Source of the DNA: an uncultured bacterium
Lineage (GTDB): Bacteria; Cyanobacteriota; Vampirovibrionia; Gastranaerophilales; Gastranaerophilaceae
Direction: 5' to 3'
NCBI GenBank assembly: GCA_905211505.1
Contig: CAJMAX010000002.1
Location: 1-52,335, forward strand
DNA: 52,335 nt
The position numbers and the translations under genes are program-made. The stretch's first letter is position 1, and each line of letters starts with the position of its first letter. This document shows positions 1-8,061 of this stretch, one piece after another. The notes below the pieces were generated by a model. It saw only the letters and a program-made list of their open reading frames with translations. It had not been told where the DNA came from and did not search any database.

Positions 1-92
1 TAATAATTAGTAAGAAAATTTTGATTAAAAATATTAACCTTAAATTTTGGAACAGTATTCTTCATAGAGATAAAGCAAAAGGAGTTTATGAT

Positions 93-596
93 ATGAAGAA
101 GTTATTAATGTCATTGATTGCATTGTTCGTTGCTACTCAAATAGTGTATGCAGATGAGTTAAGTGATATAAAATATCGAGTATCGGAGTTACAATATCAA
201 AATAAAAATCAGGAAGCAATAAATGTTATTAATTCTGCATTGAAAAAATATCCTAATGATGCTGAATTGTACATTCATCGAGCGAAGGCCAAAGATGATT
301 TGAACCAAAAACAATCTGCTATTGCTGATTTAAATAAAGCAATTCAATTAAATCCAAAATCTGATGACGCATATTTTTGGCGTGCGGCAATAAAAGATGA
401 TTTAAATAATATATCAGGTGCGAAGCAGGATATATCGGCTTGTTTGAGTATTAATCCAAATAATGGTGGTTGTATGTGGTGGCGAGGCCTGTTAAAATTT
501 AATACTACTTCAGACATTTCCGATGCAGAGGCGGATTTTGAAAAAGCTAGAATGTTAGATAACCAAGAGATTGATAATATACTGAATGAACGATAG
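93..596 (+). CDS. Secreted TPR-repeat protein
   Basis: This 167-residue protein starts with a signal peptide (MKKLLMSLIALFVA...YA, about residues 1-20), followed by three tetratricopeptide repeats. The TPR pattern shows in alternating A/Y/W and D-L-N-K-A-I-x-L-N-P blocks around residues 45-115. I chose the ATG at 93 because GGAG lies 8 nt upstream and the signal peptide begins there; the frame is open 72 nt further upstream without an RBS. TPR proteins are protein-interaction scaffolds, so this is probably an envelope-associated adaptor, but no partner is evident. A second signal-peptide TPR gene lies at 51297-51911. Confidence is high for the fold and low for the role. Confidence 0.8.
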   Translation: MKKLLMSLIALFVATQIVYADELSDIKYRVSELQYQNKNQEAINVINSALKKYPNDAELYIHRAKAKDDLNQKQSAIADLNKAIQLNPKSDDAYFWRAAIKDDLNNISGAKQDISACLSINPNNGGCMWWRGLLKFNTTSDISDAEADFEKARMLDNQEIDNILNER

Positions 597-615
597 GTGT
601 TTAAATTCTTGTCTT

Positions 616-1275
616 TTACCTTACGTTAATGAATTTATGCACTTGAGGAATAAGTCTTGTTTTTGGATAGATTGAAGTAAATCTATCCAAAATTTTGTTG
701 CAAAAATCAGAGCTCACAGACATTTTATTGTCTTTAAGCATTTTAGGCTGAAGAATAAGTTCAATGTCATAATCCTTACCTATTTGACAGCATTTTTCAA
801 TTTGTTCTGTTGTAATATTTTTATCAAAAACTATTTTTGCAAATGTTTCGATTCCTTTGCATTGTTTAAAAAATTCTCTATGCGTCTCATAAATATTTTT
901 TTCAAGTTTTATATCGGCAGAAACAATATCAATCATTGTTGAAATTTCTGTTAAATTCTCAGGAAGAGTTGCATTTGTTTCAAGATAAATTTTTATTTTA
1001 TCGTGGACTAATGGTAGAAATTCTTTCAAAAAATCGATTTCTAAAAGAGGTTCTCCGCCTGTTAGGGAGATAGAATGAAAAGATTTCAGGTCATATTCTG
1101 AGATTATTTTTTTAGCGAGTTCTTGAGGTGTATATTCAATTCCAGTTTTGAATTCGGTATCACAGTATGAACAGTTGAGGTTACATCTGCAAAATCTTAT
1201 AAATAATTGTTTATATCCAACTACGGGTCCTTCACCTTGAATAGATGCGAATATTTCATTTACTTTAGTTTTCAT
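616..1275 (-). CDS. queE: 7-carboxy-7-deazaguanine synthase (radical SAM)
   Basis: QueE converts 6-carboxytetrahydropterin to 7-carboxy-7-deazaguanine in queuosine precursor synthesis, using SAM and a 4Fe-4S cluster. The 219-residue product has the family N-terminus (SIQGEGP, residues 11-17), the cluster-binding C31-x3-C35-x2-C38 motif, and the radical SAM TGGEP block at 72-76. Length fits the family. The start overlaps the 3' end of the upstream dnaJ-like gene by 11 nt, so the two are translationally coupled on one mRNA. No queC, queD or queF lies in the window, so the rest of the pathway must be elsewhere or the cell salvages part of it. Confidence 0.9.
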   Translation of the reverse strand: MKTKVNEIFASIQGEGPVVGYKQLFIRFCRCNLNCSYCDTEFKTGIEYTPQELAKKIISEYDLKSFHSISLTGGEPLLEIDFLKEFLPLVHDKIKIYLETNATLPENLTEISTMIDIVSADIKLEKNIYETHREFFKQCKGIETFAKIVFDKNITTEQIEKCCQIGKDYDIELILQPKMLKDNKMSVSSDFCNKILDRFTSIYPKTRLIPQVHKFINVR

Positions 1276-2341
1276 TCATTAAATTCTTTCTGACGTCGTC
1301 TTTTGATAAAATTTTAAGCTTTTCGTACAGCTTAATTTCATCTTCTGACAAATCATGAGAAAATTCAATACTTACAGTTATAATTAAATCACCGATTTTC
1401 CCGTTTTTCTTTATTCCTTGTTTTGAAATTCTGAATTTTTGTCCTGAACAGGTATTTTTAGGTAATTTTAGTTTTATTTTTCCATCTAAAGTTGGTATTG
1501 TAATTTCTTCTCCAAGAGCAGCTTCAAAAGGAGTTATAGGAACGTTATAATATATATTTAGCCTGTCAAAATGAATTTTATGCGGAGCTTCTAATTTTAC
1601 GATAATGTATAAATCACCATTAGCACCCCCATTTTTACCGGAGGCTCCTTCGCCTTTTAATCTTAATTTTGTACCGTCTTTTGCACCTTTTGGAATTGTT
1701 ACAGTAATTTTTTTCTTTCTTTTTATTTCACCTTTTCCGTCGCAATATTTGCACTTGTCTCCATTAATAAATTTATGTCCGTAGCAGTGCTGGCATGTTT
1801 GCGTGGTAAGGATATTTATTATCCTTTTGCTGCCTGTAATAGCTTCTTCTGTGGATATCGAAACTTCAGTTGTTATATTATCTCCTTTTTGGGGTTTGCG
1901 ATTTTCTTTTGTTTTTTTGTTTTTTTTGATTTTTAACAGCCAAAATTTTATGCTTTTGAAAAATGAATTTGAATTGTCTGTTTTTGATTTTTGTGTAGTT
2001 TTATTCGTTTTATATTCTTCACTTGTGGTTTTTGAATCTGCATTGGCAGATTTGTTTTTGTTCTGTCGATATTCTTCTTCGGCCTTTTGTGAGGACGTAG
2101 TTTGTTTTTCGGATTTGAAAAATCCTTGCAGAATGTTATATTGTTCTCTCTTTTGCGGGTTAGAAAGTGTTTCGTAAGCTAGAGTAATATTTTTAAATTT
2201 TTCGATAGCGTCAGGTTCTCTATTTATGTCCGGGTGGTATTTTCGTGCAAGTTTTCTGTATGCAGATTTTATTTCGGAAGTTGTTGAATCTACATTTACA
2301 CCCAATATTTCATAATAATTTTTTACACTATTAAACGCCAT
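1265..2341 (-). CDS. DnaJ-family co-chaperone with a reduced zinc region
   Basis: The 358-residue protein has an N-terminal J domain with HPD at residues 36-38, which stimulates DnaK ATPase. A Lys/Ser/Thr-rich linker (about 75-150) follows, then a substrate-binding C-terminal region (PKGAKDGTKLRLKGEG, GDLYIIVKLEAPHKIHFDR). The zinc-finger region, about 183-206, holds only two CxxCxG-type motifs (CQHCYG and CKYCDG); canonical DnaJ has four. It therefore falls between DnaJ and CbpA-like proteins. There is no clear Shine-Dalgarno. A weak TTGAAA-16-TAGATA promoter sits 6 nt before the ATG. It heads a two-gene unit with queE, with which it overlaps. Confidence 0.85.
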   Translation of the reverse strand: MAFNSVKNYYEILGVNVDSTTSEIKSAYRKLARKYHPDINREPDAIEKFKNITLAYETLSNPQKREQYNILQGFFKSEKQTTSSQKAEEEYRQNKNKSANADSKTTSEEYKTNKTTQKSKTDNSNSFFKSIKFWLLKIKKNKKTKENRKPQKGDNITTEVSISTEEAITGSKRIINILTTQTCQHCYGHKFINGDKCKYCDGKGEIKRKKKITVTIPKGAKDGTKLRLKGEGASGKNGGANGDLYIIVKLEAPHKIHFDRLNIYYNVPITPFEAALGEEITIPTLDGKIKLKLPKNTCSGQKFRISKQGIKKNGKIGDLIITVSIEFSHDLSEDEIKLYEKLKILSKDDVRKNLMNEN

Positions 2342-2413
2342 ATAATTTATCTAATGATAAATTATAAAATTTCAACATCTCTAAATTACTAAATATACAT
2401 GATTATTAGCAGG

Positions 2414-3670
2414 TTATTGAATAGTAATTGTTTTTCCAATGTCTTTGCGGAATTTAATTCCATCAAAATTAATTTCGCTAAGGTCATCATATAGATTTGC
2501 AAGAGCGCGTGATAAGGTTCCTGCCATTCTGGTCAATGTAAATACTTCACCTTTTGAAGTTAAGTATTTGCCGTCATTTGTGGTTTTTATATTTGAAAAA
2601 TCAATATTCTCAATCTCTTGAATATTATCTAAACCTTTTATGACCTTGTTATGCTGTCTGGCTGAAACAGTGATTGCGGCAGATGAAAAATTATTTGTTT
2701 TGATTTGCAGGTATTCATCAGAGAAAAATCCGTTAATACAGGACATAAATATTTCAATCAAATCATCATCAATCAAGTTTAATACTGCAGTTGCGTCATG
2801 ATTTTGCAAAAATGGTTTTAGTTCATTAACGAAGAACTTATCTTCTCCTGTAAGTGTGCATTCTACTCCTAGAATTCCCACGTATGGTGAACCCTTTCTA
2901 TCCTGCGATGTTAGGATGTTTCTTATAATATTTTCAACTCTTGAAAATATTGTTTGGGATATTCTAAAATCCGGAGCATAACAGGCAACTCCTTTTGTTA
3001 AAATTCCGCAGTCTCCGTCTTGTGAAAATTTGTAATCGGAGGTCGCTGTTATTGGCAAGGCTGTGTAACCGTCTGTGATATAGTAGATTGTAAAAGTTTC
3101 TCCATAAACAAATTCTTCTATCAAAATATTTTGTTCATTTTTAGAGGTTAAATTTAGCAAAAATTCTTTTGCTAAACTCATTGTTGTACAAACCAGACGG
3201 TCTTCAAGTTCCTCGTTTTCTGTACATTTTATAGTAACAGGAAAGTTTGCATTTTCAAGGTAGTCTTCTGCAGCTTGTTGTTTGTCAAATATTCCGAATT
3301 TTGAGGTTTGTGCATGTATTTTGTATAAAAGTTTTTTCCCTGTAGCTTTATTTAGTGCTATATTCGCAGCATCAAGTGTTGGACCAAATATATTTTGTCC
3401 GTTGGTTAAAAAGAATGTAACAATATCTGCAGCTATAGCTTTTTCTGCGACCGGAATAGTCAGGTATATATTGTTTTCCAGTGCGAATTTTAAAAGTCCT
3501 GTTATATCATCTTCTCTTATGTCAATATTCTTGCAATATTCAGATTCTACACATAATCCCGGTGCAGTGTAAATATTATCCACTGAATTATTATTTTTCA
3601 ATTTTTTTGCTAGGGCTGAAGCTTTTGCACCCTGCCCGACTATTAGTATATTCTTTTTTGTTTGATTCAT
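2414..3670 (-). CDS. Divergent PurD-like ATP-grasp ligase
   Basis: This 418-residue protein resembles phosphoribosylamine-glycine ligase (PurD), which joins glycine to phosphoribosylamine in purine synthesis. The N-terminal nucleotide-fold start (ILIVGQGAKASALAKKL), the ATP-grasp core and a C-terminal domain are recognisable, and length matches PurD. Two signatures are altered. The usual G-x-G-G-R-E-H-A near the N-terminus reads GQGAKASA, and the Mg/ATP-binding N-A-R-F-G-D-P-E block reads NELKPFLQNHDA. It may be a rapidly evolved PurD or a ligase with another substrate. TATAAT (3677-3682) lies exactly 6 nt from the ATG and no Shine-Dalgarno is present, suggesting a leaderless mRNA. Confidence 0.65.
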   Translation of the reverse strand: MNQTKKNILIVGQGAKASALAKKLKNNNSVDNIYTAPGLCVESEYCKNIDIREDDITGLLKFALENNIYLTIPVAEKAIAADIVTFFLTNGQNIFGPTLDAANIALNKATGKKLLYKIHAQTSKFGIFDKQQAAEDYLENANFPVTIKCTENEELEDRLVCTTMSLAKEFLLNLTSKNEQNILIEEFVYGETFTIYYITDGYTALPITATSDYKFSQDGDCGILTKGVACYAPDFRISQTIFSRVENIIRNILTSQDRKGSPYVGILGVECTLTGEDKFFVNELKPFLQNHDATAVLNLIDDDLIEIFMSCINGFFSDEYLQIKTNNFSSAAITVSARQHNKVIKGLDNIQEIENIDFSNIKTTNDGKYLTSKGEVFTLTRMAGTLSRALANLYDDLSEINFDGIKFRKDIGKTITIQ

Positions 3671-3676
3671 AAAATG

Positions 3677-3682
3677 ATTATA
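3677..3682 (-). promoter_or_regulatory. -10 box of the PurD-like gene
   Basis: TATAAT on the minus strand with 6 nt (CATTTT) to the start codon. The -35 region is poor. Initiation at the usual distance would begin the transcript at or next to the A of ATG. Confidence 0.5.
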
Positions 3683-3803
3683 CTACATATTTTATATGAT
3701 TTTTGTTAAGTTATTTTAAAAATTTTGAAAAATATATGATATAATGATGACAAAATGAAATTTATAGTTAATAAAAAGCTATAGTAGAAAGGTTTTTTAG
3801 TAG

Positions 3804-4046
3804 ATGGTAGGACTAGTAAATTTTTTATCGAATGTATTTCAGCCGCAAAATGTAAAAGTGGCAGCACCTGTAGTAAGACAGGCGTCAAGTAATCCGTACA
3901 GCAATAATCCGTTTGTTAATTATAATGGCAATAGATTTTCGTCTCAAACTTATGCTCAGAATAGACCGGTGAAAGGCGGATATTTTGCAGGTTATTATAA
4001 CGGTAAACAAAATATAGTAGGCCGCCGTTTGTTTGTTGAAGTGTAA
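3804..4046 (+). CDS. Small Asn/Tyr-rich protein of unknown function
   Basis: An 80-residue protein I do not recognise. The N-terminal 15 residues are hydrophobic but too short for a clear signal peptide. The rest is rich in Asn, Tyr, Gln and Gly and polar (SSNPYSNNPFVNYNG). The NPYS motif recurs near the C-termini of the two glycine-zipper proteins at 17300-18793 and 18939-19730, which hints at a shared sorting or assembly element. An AGAAAGG purine stretch sits about 11 nt before the ATG. A strong hairpin terminator follows at 4071-4099, supporting a real transcription unit. Confidence 0.6.
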   Translation: MVGLVNFLSNVFQPQNVKVAAPVVRQASSNPYSNNPFVNYNGNRFSSQTYAQNRPVKGGYFAGYYNGKQNIVGRRLFVEV

Positions 4047-4070
4047 TTTATTTAAAAACTTTTAATAATC

Positions 4071-4099
4071 AAAAAGCACCAGAATTTCTGGTGCTTTTT
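4071..4099. terminator. Bidirectional intrinsic terminator
   Basis: Stem AAAAAGCACCAG with its exact complement CTGGTGCTTTTT around a short AT loop. A/T runs on both sides let it end the + strand 80-aa gene and the convergent pilin-like operon. Confidence 0.85.
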
Positions 4100-4115
4100 G
4101 TATGGTGGATTATGT

Positions 4116-4739
4116 TTATTTTACGTAATATTCATTGTTTTCCGGCATTGTCCAGTTGTTTTGCATAAGAGCTTGAAAACATTCGGTGGCGGCGTCACAT
4201 GGTGTTGGGTTAGGGGAGTGTGTTCCTTGTATTCTTGCATCTTTTGTTATATAAAAAGCGTATAAATCTCGTCCTGCAATGTTTGGAAAATCTGCACCGT
4301 TAATATCTATGTAAATTTTTGCTAATTTATCTTTATGTGTATCTTCAGGAGTCAGATATTGAATGGATGTCCCGTTCTTTAGTTTAATCCCCGCACTGGT
4401 ATTGAGAGTTTCAATTGTGACTAGGGGGCCTGAGATAGTTTTATATTCATCTCCCCAGCATTTGTTTTTAGCTGAACAGGCAGTTGCAAAATCAAAATTG
4501 CTATAAAAAGCTGTAGCTGAAGCGATATCTGTATCTTCTAACGTTTTGGTTTTATGTAAAACAAGTTGATCAGAAATAAGTTGCTGTATTGCAGTGACAT
4601 TACTTTTTATCTGTGTTGCCATCATTCTATTGTTAATTGCGTTCATTAAACTCGGGATAGATAAGGCGGCAATAGCCCCAATAATGCCCAGAGCAACAAG
4701 TAATTCTGTTAGTGTGAACGCTTTTAGTTTATATCTCAT
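4116..4739 (-). CDS. Type IV pilin-like protein
   Basis: The 207-residue product has a type III prepilin signal (MRYKLKA^FTLTELLVALGIIGAIAALSIP) with cleavage expected before F8 and Glu at mature position 5. The N-terminal helix would anchor it in the membrane and pack in a pilus or pseudopilus core. The globular part has cysteines and the recurring C-terminal motif IDINGADFPNIAGRDLYAFY shared with other pilin-like proteins here. AAAGGAG lies 5 nt upstream of the ATG. It follows the pilin-like gene at 4758 by 18 nt, so the two form a tandem unit. Unlike four other pilin genes here, this pair has no adjacent HTH gene. Confidence 0.85.
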   Translation of the reverse strand: MRYKLKAFTLTELLVALGIIGAIAALSIPSLMNAINNRMMATQIKSNVTAIQQLISDQLVLHKTKTLEDTDIASATAFYSNFDFATACSAKNKCWGDEYKTISGPLVTIETLNTSAGIKLKNGTSIQYLTPEDTHKDKLAKIYIDINGADFPNIAGRDLYAFYITKDARIQGTHSPNPTPCDAATECFQALMQNNWTMPENNEYYVK

Positions 4740-4757
4740 ATTATCTCCTTTAATTTA

Positions 4758-5444
4758 CTATTCAAATAAATAATTTGGATTGAACCCTGATAATACTGCT
4801 GCTGAATAACAGGCATAAGGAGCCCCTGACTGTTTGCAGTCAGAAAGATTTACACTTTGAGTTTGACTGTGTTCCAGATTGTCTCCTAAATGAATTCCAT
4901 TATCCAGATCTGATTCATTTGAAAGTTCAAGTTCAAAAAGGTCAACCCCTGAAATATTCGGCTCTTTTGCTCCGTTTAAATCTATTGTAATCAATACGCA
5001 GTCTCTGCCCGCATATTGTTTTGCTGCGGCTGAGCGGGGAGAAAGTATAGCTATGCCAACTCCGTTTTTTAATAATGCAGAGGCATTATATGTACCTGCA
5101 CCCATACCGGAAACATCTGCACCATTAATATTTCTATAGACTTTTTCTGGGTAAAATATTGGTTTACCTGTCCCTTGACTCTTACTGTAATCAAGTCTTT
5201 CTAAAAATTTTTTAGGGTCGTTGTATATATCTGTATCTGAGAGTTTTCTTGCTCTAGTATTTACCAGTTCTGTTTGAACAATATCATTTATGTTTGTTAC
5301 CGTTCCTTGCAGCAATGACATCATTGCTTTGTTATTAACGTCTTTTATTAATCCCGGAACAATTAATAGAGCCAGAACTCCGACTATTGTTAATGTAATA
5401 AGGACTTCACTGAGCGTAAAACCATCCTTGTTTATCTTAATCAT
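4758..5444 (-). CDS. Type IV pilin-like protein
   Basis: A 228-residue pilin-like protein with prepilin leader MIKINKDG^FTLSEVLITLTIVGV and the membrane/assembly helix. The central and C-terminal globular part ends in the family motif IDLNGAKEPNISGVDLFELE. The ATG at 5444 has AAGAGG 7 nt upstream; an in-frame TTG two codons earlier (5450) is less likely. It is the first gene of a two-pilin unit with the gene at 4116. The role could be pilus subunit, minor pilin or secretion pseudopilin; no assembly ATPase, peptidase or platform gene lies in this window. Confidence 0.85.
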   Translation of the reverse strand: MIKINKDGFTLSEVLITLTIVGVLALLIVPGLIKDVNNKAMMSLLQGTVTNINDIVQTELVNTRARKLSDTDIYNDPKKFLERLDYSKSQGTGKPIFYPEKVYRNINGADVSGMGAGTYNASALLKNGVGIAILSPRSAAAKQYAGRDCVLITIDLNGAKEPNISGVDLFELELSNESDLDNGIHLGDNLEHSQTQSVNLSDCKQSGAPYACYSAAVLSGFNPNYLFE

Positions 5445-5572
5445 AACCAATCCTCTTAATAGTATATATTTATTTTAACATTATTTTGCAAAAAGTTCAA
5501 TTGTCTTGACTGTGGTCTTATATATGAAATTTTAATAAGTTTAAAATATTGACAGGTGATGGCAAACATATC

Positions 5573-5643
5573 TGTCATTCCGAACTCGTTTCGGAATCTT
5601 TATGTTGTGTGTTTTTGTTTAAACCCTGAACCTGGTTCAGGGT
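5573..5643. repeat. REP-like palindromic repeats
   Basis: Two imperfect or perfect palindromes stand between the pilin operon and the NifU-like gene. TGTCATTCCGAACTCGTTTC continues into GGAATC (5573-5598). ACCCTGAACC-T-GGTTCAGGGT (5623-5643) is a perfect 10-bp-arm palindrome. Fragments of the same vocabulary recur at 6544, 25017 and 50409, which suggests a dispersed intergenic repeat family. Confidence 0.6.
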
Positions 5644-5717
5644 GATATTCCAGTATATTTAATTGTTTAGTGTGACAATTTTAGCTCTTTACAGTGTAAA
5701 TGGCTATATAAATCCAC

Positions 5718-5746
5718 TTGACTGGATATTTTGAGCAAGTTAAAAT
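5718..5746 (+). promoter_or_regulatory. Strong sigma70-type promoter
   Basis: TTGACT (5718-5723), a 17-nt spacer and TAAAAT (5741-5746) precede the NifU-like gene by 32 nt. This is one of the best promoter matches in the window and fits the codon-adapted look of the two genes it drives. Confidence 0.7.
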
Positions 5747-5777
5747 TTAAGTGTATATAAGGTGAAGGGAGTAGAAA

Positions 5778-6479
5778 ATGACTAATATACAAGTTTCACA
5801 AGAAATTCAAGAAAAATGCTGCGTTGCACGTGGTGTAAAAGGAGTACCTGCTCCAATTCCTCAAGAAGGTGAATGGACAAAGTGTAAAGAAATTAAAGAT
5901 ATTTCTGGTTTAACACACGGTTGCGGATGCTGTGCACCTCAACAAGGTACTTGTAAATTAACTTTAAACGTAAAAAATGGTATCATCCAAGAAGCATTGG
6001 TTGAAACTATTGGTTGTTCAGGTATGACACACTCTGCTGCTATGGCAGGTGAAATCCTTCCTGGAAAAACTCTTTTAGAAGCGTTAAACACAGACCTTGT
6101 TTGTGATGCTATCAACGTTGCAATGAGAGAATTATTCTTACAAATCGTTTACGGTAGAACTCAATCAGCTTTCTCTGAAAACGGACTACCTGTTGGTGCT
6201 GGACTAGAAGATTTAGGTAAAGGTCTTTGTTCTATGTGTGGTACAATCCACTCTACAGCTCAAAAAGGTGTTAGATATCTTTCATTAACCGAAGGTTATA
6301 TCTTGAAAATGGGTCTTGATAAAAATGACGAAGTTATTGGTTACCAATTTGTTAACCTTGGCAAAGTTATGGATGCAATCAAGAAAGGTGTTGACCCTAA
6401 AGAAGCTTACGAGAAAAATATCGGTACTTACGGCAGATTTGCTGATGCTGTTAAATATATCGACCCTCGTGAAGAATAG
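5778..6479 (+). CDS. NifU-like Fe-S scaffold-type protein, partner of GGGtGRT
   Basis: The 233-residue protein carries a NifU N-terminal-like domain. An N-terminal cysteine-rich stretch (CGCCAPQQGTC, about residues 50-60) precedes a core with ETIGCSGMTHSAAMAGEILPGK around residues 75-97 and a later CSMCG near 155. Such domains hold a nascent Fe-S cluster on conserved cysteines. No cysteine desulfurase or SUF gene is nearby; the next gene is the GGGtGRT protein, a pairing I recall from other anaerobes. AGGGAG sits 6 nt before the ATG. Frequent AAC, GGT and TAC codons differ from most neighbours and suggest high expression. The substrate or client of the pair is unknown. Confidence 0.75.
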   Translation: MTNIQVSQEIQEKCCVARGVKGVPAPIPQEGEWTKCKEIKDISGLTHGCGCCAPQQGTCKLTLNVKNGIIQEALVETIGCSGMTHSAAMAGEILPGKTLLEALNTDLVCDAINVAMRELFLQIVYGRTQSAFSENGLPVGAGLEDLGKGLCSMCGTIHSTAQKGVRYLSLTEGYILKMGLDKNDEVIGYQFVNLGKVMDAIKKGVDPKEAYEKNIGTYGRFADAVKYIDPREE

Positions 6480-6543
6480 GGGTAAATTATAATAATTAGT
6501 CATGCTGTGGGTTATATAGCCCGAAGTATCTCATAAATGATTA

Positions 6544-6573
6544 AGAGATTCTTCGCTTTGCTCAGAATGACAT
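6544..6573. repeat. REP-like repeat copy in the intergenic gap
   Basis: AGAGATTCTTCGCTTTGCTC followed by AGAATGACATA lies between the NifU-like and GGGtGRT genes. A close relative (AGAGATTCTT ... CTCAGAATGACATTA) is at 25017-25055 inside the inverted-repeat element. Confidence 0.5.
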
Positions 6574-6614
6574 AATATTAAATTATGTATAACAAATATA
6601 AAGGAAAAATAATT

Positions 6615-7619
6615 ATGACAGTAAAATTTGAAGGACAAGATAGACGTGAAGCTACTTTGAAAAAAGTTTTACCTGAATATGGTCTAAAAAACTTGGAAGA
6701 AGCTCGCGAAATATGCTTATCAAAAGGAATTGATGTTGATGCAATCGTTAAAGGTATCCAGCCTATCGCATTTGACAATGCTTCTTGGGCATATACTTTA
6801 GGTTGTGCTATTGCAATTAAAAAAGGTCTTACAACTGCAGCTGAAGTTGCTGAAGCTATCGGCTTAGGATTACAAGCTTTTGCAGTACCCGGTTCAGTTG
6901 GTGACAGAAGACAAGTTGGTATCGGTCATGGTAACTTAGGTGCAATGTTATTGAGAGAAGAAACTAAATGTTTCTGTTTCTTAGCAGGTCACGAATCTTT
7001 CGCAGCTGCTGAAGGTGCTATCGGTATTGCAAGAAACGCTAACAAAGTTAGAAAAGAACCTTTAAGAGTTATCTTAAACGGTTTAGGCAAAGACGCAGCT
7101 TATGTTATCGCAAGAATCAACGGTTTTACAGCTGTTGAAACTGAGTATGACTACAAAACAGGTGAATTAAAAATCAAAAAAGAAACACCGTTCTCAGATG
7201 GAGAAAGAGCTAAAGTAAAATGCTACGGTGTTGATGATGTTAACGAAGGTGTAGCAGTAATGATTCATGAAGGCGTTGATGTATCTATTACCGGTAACTC
7301 AACTAACCCAACTCGTTTCCAACACCCTGTTGCAGGTACTTACAAAAAATGGTGCTGGGAAAACGGTAGAAAATACTTCTCAGTAGCATCAGGCGGTGGT
7401 ACAGGTAGAACACTTCACCCTGATAACGTTGCTGCCGGTCCTGCTTCTTACGGTATGACAGATACTATGGGTAGAATGCATGGTGATGCTCAATTCGCAG
7501 GTTCATCTTCTGTTCCTGCTCACGTAGAAATGATGGGTGTTATCGGTATGGGTAACAACCCAATGGTAGGTGCTACTGTTGCATGTGCTGTTGCAGTTTC
7601 TCAAGCTATGAGCAAATAA
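6615..7619 (+). CDS. GGGtGRT family protein
   Basis: This 334-residue protein contains the signature GGGTGRTLHPDNVAAG (about residues 260-275) that names the GGGtGRT family, a conserved but functionally uncharacterised group. It is soluble, glycine-rich, with no signal peptide or membrane segment. The ATG at 6615 has AAAGGA about 9 nt upstream; the frame is open 30 nt earlier but lacks an RBS. It follows the NifU-like gene by 135 nt that hold a repeat fragment but no terminator, so the two are probably co-transcribed. Codon choice is strongly biased towards C- and T-ending preferred codons, as in abundant proteins. A link to Fe-S chemistry rests only on the neighbour. Confidence 0.8.
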   Translation: MTVKFEGQDRREATLKKVLPEYGLKNLEEAREICLSKGIDVDAIVKGIQPIAFDNASWAYTLGCAIAIKKGLTTAAEVAEAIGLGLQAFAVPGSVGDRRQVGIGHGNLGAMLLREETKCFCFLAGHESFAAAEGAIGIARNANKVRKEPLRVILNGLGKDAAYVIARINGFTAVETEYDYKTGELKIKKETPFSDGERAKVKCYGVDDVNEGVAVMIHEGVDVSITGNSTNPTRFQHPVAGTYKKWCWENGRKYFSVASGGGTGRTLHPDNVAAGPASYGMTDTMGRMHGDAQFAGSSSVPAHVEMMGVIGMGNNPMVGATVACAVAVSQAMSK

Positions 7620-7644
7620 AACCTAGATTGCAATAAAAAACTTT

Positions 7645-7677
7645 AGAACTTCCATGATATTCATGGAAGTTCTTTTT
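7645..7677 (+). terminator. Intrinsic terminator after the GGGtGRT gene
   Basis: AGAACTTCCATGA and TCATGGAAGTTCT form a perfect 13-bp stem with a 3-nt loop, followed by a T run. It ends the two-gene unit. Confidence 0.9.
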
Positions 7678-7801
7678 ATATATTAAATCATAATTGTTAA
7701 GCTAAAATTTAACAAGCATACATATTATATATATTTCCTATATATTTAAAGCATACATTGCACTCAGGTTTAAGAATTATTAACAACATTAAAATAAAAA
7801 A

Positions 7802-7995
7802 GGCAATTCTTCAAAATAAAAAACGTTTATATATATGTAAGGGGAATGCAAAAGACATTCTAAGGAAAAAGAAAAATATCAATTAAGTTTTGAAATGAAG
7901 TTTTAAAAGGATATTTAAAAAAGTTTTTTTATACTCTCTCTCTCTTAATATCCTCGTGTTTATTTAATGTTGCCATAATCTGGCAACTTTTTTTT
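7802..7995 (+). ncRNA. Candidate structured noncoding RNA
   Basis: The 442-nt gap before rnhB has no convincing gene but ends in a clear terminator. Upstream of it are consistent pairings. AAATAAA-aa-ACG (7814-7825) pairs with CGT-g-TTTATTT (7955-7965). GAATG/CATTC (7844-7860) makes a small hairpin. AGGATATT (7908-7915) pairs with AATATCCT (7947-7954), directly stacked on the first helix. TAAAAT near 7790 could be the -10. A closed rod of about 190 nt is the size of 6S RNA, but I cannot confirm its central bulge. The 5' end is a guess. Confidence 0.4.
7969..7995 (+). terminator. Intrinsic terminator with no coding gene upstream
   Basis: GTTGCCA-taatc-TGGCAAC followed by eight T. It is about 290 nt beyond the previous terminator, which implies a separate short transcript. 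Confidence 0.85.
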
Positions 7996-8061
7996 GTTGT
8001 TTTGGAGAAAAGGCATATTTTCTTTCTTGCCCGCCATTAACTTTTATAATAGAATTATTCC

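Noticed and set aside
1803..2177. 124-codon + strand frame
   Set aside because: It is antisense to the dnaJ-like gene, Phe/Leu/Val-rich as antisense frames of Lys/Glu-rich genes are, and lacks an RBS.
616..2341. Queuosine operon
   Set aside because: Only queE is present; neighbours are not queC, queD or queF.
7843..7866. Leader peptide ATG-CAA-AAG-ACA-TTC-TAA after AAGGGG
   Set aside because: Five codons, RBS too close, and it lies in a predicted hairpin; no downstream attenuated gene.
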